Shown in pieces: positions 63,068 to 64,000 of a stretch of DNA of 64,000 nt; the stretch's first letter is position 1; each line of letters opens with the position of its first letter. Made by a program: the position numbers and the translations under genes. The stretch comes from Pseudomonas capeferrum (GTDB lineage: Bacteria; Pseudomonadota; Gammaproteobacteria; Pseudomonadales; Pseudomonadaceae). The notes beneath the pieces were generated by a model. The model was not told the DNA's origin and made no database searches. It saw nothing but the letters and a program-made list of their open reading frames with translations. The DNA is taken from NCBI RefSeq assembly GCF_013523055.1, contig NZ_JAAMQM010000010.1, forward strand, positions 1 through 64,000, written 5' to 3'.

Positions 63068-63382
63068 AAAATGGCATCCAAATCCACCACCCTCACTAAT
63101 ATATATGTGGTTCAACCGGGGAAAGGCGGGATGTGGATCAGGGAGCCAAGTGTTACAATCAAGCACTTCAAGCTCGCGCTCAAGGCGCTGGGCATCCGTG
63201 AACGTCGGCAGTACGACACGCGCCATACCTACGCAACTATGTGCCTAATGGCTGGGATGAACCCCGCGTTCATCGCGAACCAACTCGGCCACAGCGTCGA
63301 GATGTTGCTTTCTACCTACGCAAAATGGATCAGCTCCTCCTCGGATTGGAGGGAGCTGGAGAAGCTGCCGGCCAGAGTCTGA
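63068..63382 (+). pseudogene. C-terminal fragment of a phage-type tyrosine integrase
   Basis: The catalytic end of an integrase remains: WIREPSVTIKHFKLALKALGI, then YDTRHTYATMCLMAGMNPAFI with the active-site Arg-His, QLGHSVEMLL with the second His, and the nucleophile Tyr in STYAKWI. The N-terminal 250 or so residues are missing, and the sequence before about 63068 (380 bases after the lipoprotein gene) is not integrase-like. The last few residues of the family (IGPKLVQ) appear one frame off after the stop at 63380-63382. It is a decayed integrase. Confidence 0.72.
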
Positions 63383-63636
63383 TTGGCCCAAAATTGGTCC
63401 AAGACTGGCAACGGCAACTAAATACACCTCTGGAACCCCGCAGGATAAGCACTTGATTTCTACCGCTAACATCACCATGCGCTATCGCATGGGGTTTAGC
63501 GGGTGGCAATGTGTTGACTTTGCTGGGCGAAACTCCTCTCCCTCCCGCACCAAAACGCAACAGTTGGTTCGGCAAATGGTCCGAAGGCAACTGATGTCCC
63601 TCCATGCCGATCCGGCATACCATCTCTCTGCCCAGC
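63383..63636. other. Gap between the integrase remnant and umuC
   Basis: A 254-base stretch with no gene. It holds the out-of-frame tail of the integrase and a short direct sequence around 63470-63500. It could contain an old attachment site next to umuC, but none can be proven from a single copy. Confidence 0.35.
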
Positions 63637-64000
63637 TCAACATTTGACCGTCCATAACTTATCGATTCTGGTCGTGTACGACTGGCTCATCATGTCCCGA
63701 CGCATTCCCCAATCCGGTGCCGCCGGCACGCTCGCGACCCGCACCGTCCCCCTCCCCCATTTTCCATTGATCGAATCCATCACTTGCATAAGCCGATCGC
63801 AGGCGGCCGGCTGAATCACCGAGAACAGGTCATCGGTGAATTCCCCCGGTTGCCGCAGATCGAGGAGCAGCACTTCGGCCTTGCTGTACCGGTACCCATC
63901 CCTGTAGATCCGCTCGACCGCATCCGTGGCCGCGCGCGTAAGCAGCAGCGTGTCGTTGGTCGGGTAAGGTAGCTCGACCAGAGCGCCCTGGGCGTGGTGC
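63637..64000 (-). CDS. umuC: DNA polymerase V subunit UmuC/RulB, C-terminal part
   Basis: The frame enters from the right edge and ends at 63637, giving about 120 residues. Segments VELPYPTNDTLLLTRAATDAV, YSKAEVLLLDLRQPGEFT and WGMRRDMMSQSYTTRIDKL are those of the C-terminal region of UmuC/RulB, an error-prone translesion polymerase induced by DNA damage. The rest lies outside the window. rulAB-like genes are frequent insertion sites of islands in Pseudomonas, and an integrase remnant lies 255 bases downstream. Confidence 0.9.
   Translation of the reverse strand, partial: HHAQGALVELPYPTNDTLLLTRAATDAVERIYRDGYRYSKAEVLLLDLRQPGEFTDDLFSVIQPAACDRLMQVMDSINGKWGRGTVRVASVPAAPDWGMRRDMMSQSYTTRIDKLWTVKC

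Noticed and set aside
63470..63500. Possible attachment site after the integrase remnant
   Set aside because: No second copy or tRNA-like sequence is present in the window, so it cannot be supported.

Overview
The window looks like a chromosomal segment of a fluorescent Pseudomonas close to the P. putida group. The basis is high-GC codon use, paired REP elements with the 'gcgggcaagcccgc' core, benABCD and catBCA genes, a pedE/pedF quinoprotein alcohol oxidation module with an AgmR-type regulator, and a nosP-nahK pair. No tRNA, rRNA, CRISPR array or complete insertion sequence was seen.

Layout. 1-3.4 kb: the tail of an unidentified gene, a decayed NAD(P)-binding oxidoreductase, a dCache chemoreceptor, then a scar with a REP pair, a membrane-protein fragment and an integrase fragment. 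3.4-7.3 kb: glycerate kinase, a CdaR-type regulator and an anion:cation symporter family permease. 7.3-13.8 kb: a complete benzoate to 3-oxoadipate enol-lactone block on the minus strand (benABCD then catBCA), with two BenR/XylS-type half-sites in front of benA. The matching AraC/XylS-family activator (benR-like) is encoded about 22 kb away at 35.9-36.9 kb, next to aroF. 13.7-16.7 kb: TraX-like and YdjM-like membrane proteins and an aldo/keto reductase. 16.7-20 kb: nahK and nosP, a nitric-oxide-responsive kinase pair. 20.5-24.2 kb: a general porin, then an acyl-CoA hydratase/hydrolase and an acyl-CoA dehydrogenase.

24.2-34.3 kb: a frameshifted unknown gene and the PQQ alcohol dehydrogenase region (zinc hydrolase, SoxYZ-like carrier, cytochrome c PedF, quinoprotein PedE, pentapeptide protein, two LuxR-type response regulators, CXXCW protein). 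Inside it, about 21 copies of a 42-bp tandem repeat sit in the loop of a REP inverted pair. 34.3-36 kb: aroF (DAHP synthase) preceded by two aromatic-rich leader peptides, the first followed by a perfect intrinsic terminator. This looks like an attenuator and is the strongest candidate for a little-described regulatory system here. 37-42 kb: hydrolases, a lipoprotein, HisN-like phosphatase, a LysE exporter and a GNAT enzyme. 42-50 kb: two small parvulins flank a Yej-type peptide importer that lacks its ATPase gene, plus hbdH and acetoacetyl-CoA synthetase for ketone-body use. 50-57.8 kb: two more LysE/RhtB exporters, an AraC regulator, a nitrilase-fold amidase, ogt, several small unknown proteins and a YkvI-type transporter.

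58-64 kb is accessory in character: small orphan genes, a lower-GC acyltransferase, two lipoproteins (one apparently frameshifted at its start), a truncated phage-type integrase and the 3' end of umuC/rulB at the right edge. The catabolic modules (benzoate, primary alcohols, ketone bodies, branched or short acyl-CoAs, glycerate) all lead into central metabolism, and much of the rest is transport and regulation.
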